Source: an uncultured Ruminococcus sp. (GTDB taxonomy: Bacteria > Bacillota > Clostridia > Oscillospirales > Ruminococcaceae). From it: a DNA stretch of 6,234 nucleotides. Below are positions 5,182-6,234 of the stretch, piece after piece (within the stretch, counting starts at the first letter, position 1; every line of letters starts with the position of its first letter). The stretch spans positions 1 to 6,234 of the forward strand of contig CAMNJD010000322.1 of the NCBI GenBank assembly GCA_946540705.1, written 5' to 3'. Under the pieces are notes generated by a model, which ran no database searches, was not told the DNA's origin, and was given only the letters and a program-made list of their open reading frames with translations. Position numbers and translations under genes: made by a program.

Positions 5182-6234
5182 TTATCCTGTTTGCTCGACT
5201 GCATAGCGGTATCCGCTGAGGCGCTCCTCAAACGCACTGACCGGCAGCGGCTCGTCAAACAGAAAGCCCTGTGCCAGATCGCAGTGATTTTCCCGGAGCA
5301 AATCAAGCTGATTCTGCGTTTCAACGCCCTCCGCAATACATGAAAGCCCGAGCTCCTTCGCCATGGCGACCACATACTTGAACATGACGCTGCGTGCGCT
5401 GTCCGCATCGTCCCCCTCTACAGGCAGGAAGCTCCGGTCAACCTTCAGCACATTCCACGGGATCTCACGCAGCAGATTCAGCGAGGAATACCCCACGCCG
5501 AAATCGTCCACCGATGTGTACACACCCGCCTGCTGCAAGCCGCCGACCACGCGCTTCAGATCGCGGAACTCAACATCCGTTGTTGTCTCGGTGAGCTCGA
5601 TTTCGATATACTGATGCGGGACATTGTGACTGTCGATGATATCCATGATATTCTGAAGCAGGTCAATATCCATCATATGACGGCGCGAAAGATTGACCGA
5701 CACCCGCACGACATTTCTGCCCTCATCCAGCCAGCGGCGGATATCCTGACAGACATGGTCGAGCATATAGAAATCGAGCTTGCAGATGTCCATTGTTTCC
5801 TCCAGCACGGGAATGAACTCCCCCGGGCTGACCATGCGTCCGTTATGCTGCCAGCGGCAGAGCGCCTCTGCGCCCGCAAGCCGGCCGTTTGCGATGTTGA
5901 TTTTCGGCTGATAGTAAACCTTGAATTTCTCGCTGCGCAGTGCCTCCGGAAAGCGCTGCTGCACGCGCATGACCCTTTCCTTGTTCAGGCGCAGTTCATC
6001 GTCGAAAAAGACGATATGCTCCTTGCCGCCGCTGCGGGCAGCCTGTAAGGAGGTGATGATCTTGTCCATGATCTCGCCGGGGTCGCGCATGACAAACCCC
6101 TCGGGGATCCGGTACACGCCCGCAGACGCAGAGACCATGATGCGCTTGCCGAAATTGACGTCATAGACGACCGGTGTCTCATTGAGATAGCTGACAACTG
6201 ATTCGAGGTTTTCTCGGGCGCAGAGCGAGACAAA
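5182..6234 (-). CDS. GGDEF-EAL domain protein, probable c-di-GMP phosphodiesterase (N-terminal part outside window)
   Basis: The frame is open to the window edge, so the apparent ATG at 6138 is internal and at least 350 residues are present. The EAL domain hydrolyses the second messenger c-di-GMP to pGpG. Numbering from the codon at 6138, the domain runs from about 74 to 308. It holds AEALCRW (E91-A92-L93, R95), SVNLSR (N149), ELTE (E181, E184), DDFGVGYSSL (D211, D212), LKVDRSFL (K232), AEGVE (E270, E273) and AQGFLF (Q290). The metal-binding and catalytic positions all appear intact. The upstream 80 or so residues fit the end of a GGDEF domain: FVSLC at the window edge would follow the GGDEF signature, then MVSASAGVYRI in place of the usual VSIGIA, and SLQAARSGGKEHIVFFDD in place of the Y-x-AK region. 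These changes suggest a degenerate, perhaps regulatory, cyclase domain, but the signature itself cannot be seen. Any sensor or membrane part is also outside. Convergent with hisC; no functional tie to histidine is evident. Confidence 0.92.
   Translation of the reverse strand, partial: FVSLCARENLESVVSYLNETPVVYDVNFGKRIMVSASAGVYRIPEGFVMRDPGEIMDKIITSLQAARSGGKEHIVFFDDELRLNKERVMRVQQRFPEALRSEKFKVYYQPKINIANGRLAGAEALCRWQHNGRMVSPGEFIPVLEETMDICKLDFYMLDHVCQDIRRWLDEGRNVVRVSVNLSRRHMMDIDLLQNIMDIIDSHNVPHQYIEIELTETTTDVEFRDLKRVVGGLQQAGVYTSVDDFGVGYSSLNLLREIPWNVLKVDRSFLPVEGDDADSARSVMFKYVVAMAKELGLSCIAEGVETQNQLDLLRENHCDLAQGFLFDEPLPVSAFEERLSGYRYAVEQTG

Noticed and set aside
5614..6048. Plus-strand open frame of 144 codons opposite the EAL gene
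   Set aside because: The minus strand encodes a complete set of EAL motifs here; the opposing frame has no recognisable domain.
1..6234. Mobile element, CRISPR, defence or other novel system
   Set aside because: All the coding space is accounted for by polC, four his genes and one EAL gene of similar base and codon use; no repeats, integrase, transposase or attachment-like sites were seen.

Overview
The window is ordinary-looking chromosomal DNA from a GC-rich member of the Bacillota (Firmicutes), probably a clostridial, Ruminococcaceae/Oscillospiraceae-like organism. The evidence is a PolC-type replicative polymerase ending in a QLSLF clamp-binding tail, a short-form HisG paired with HisZ, strong AAAGGAG ribosome binding sites and GC-rich codon choice. 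The taxonomic placement below phylum is inference from gene content and composition, not from a search.

Layout: (1) positions 1-764 hold the 3' end of polC, the DNA polymerase III alpha subunit. (2) Positions 765-870 are an AT-rich promoter and leader. A near-consensus sigma-A promoter with an extended -10 begins two bases after the polC stop, and 8-bp direct repeats lie over the predicted transcription start. (3) Positions 871-5131 hold four co-directional histidine biosynthesis genes, hisZ-hisG-hisD-hisC, with gaps of 3, 52 and 6 bases. (4) A 12-bp perfect hairpin between the convergent stops of hisC and the next gene works as a terminator in both directions. (5) Positions 5182-6234, on the minus strand, hold the 3' part of a GGDEF-EAL signalling protein. 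Its EAL (c-di-GMP phosphodiesterase) domain looks complete and catalytically intact.

How the genes fit together: HisZ and HisG form the ATP phosphoribosyltransferase that opens histidine synthesis and is the usual feedback point. HisC and HisD carry out the late transamination and the final oxidation to histidine. The middle-pathway genes (hisB, hisH, hisA, hisF, hisI/E, histidinol phosphatase) are not here, and the terminator directly after hisC shows that this transcription unit ends there, so they must lie elsewhere if the organism is a histidine prototroph. The flanking polC and EAL genes have no evident functional link to histidine.

I saw no mobile element, CRISPR array, RNA gene, T-box or other riboswitch, and no evidence of an undescribed multi-gene system. 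The most interesting points are the repeat-bearing promoter region of the his operon and the split arrangement of the his genes. No stretch over 300 bases lacks a gene.
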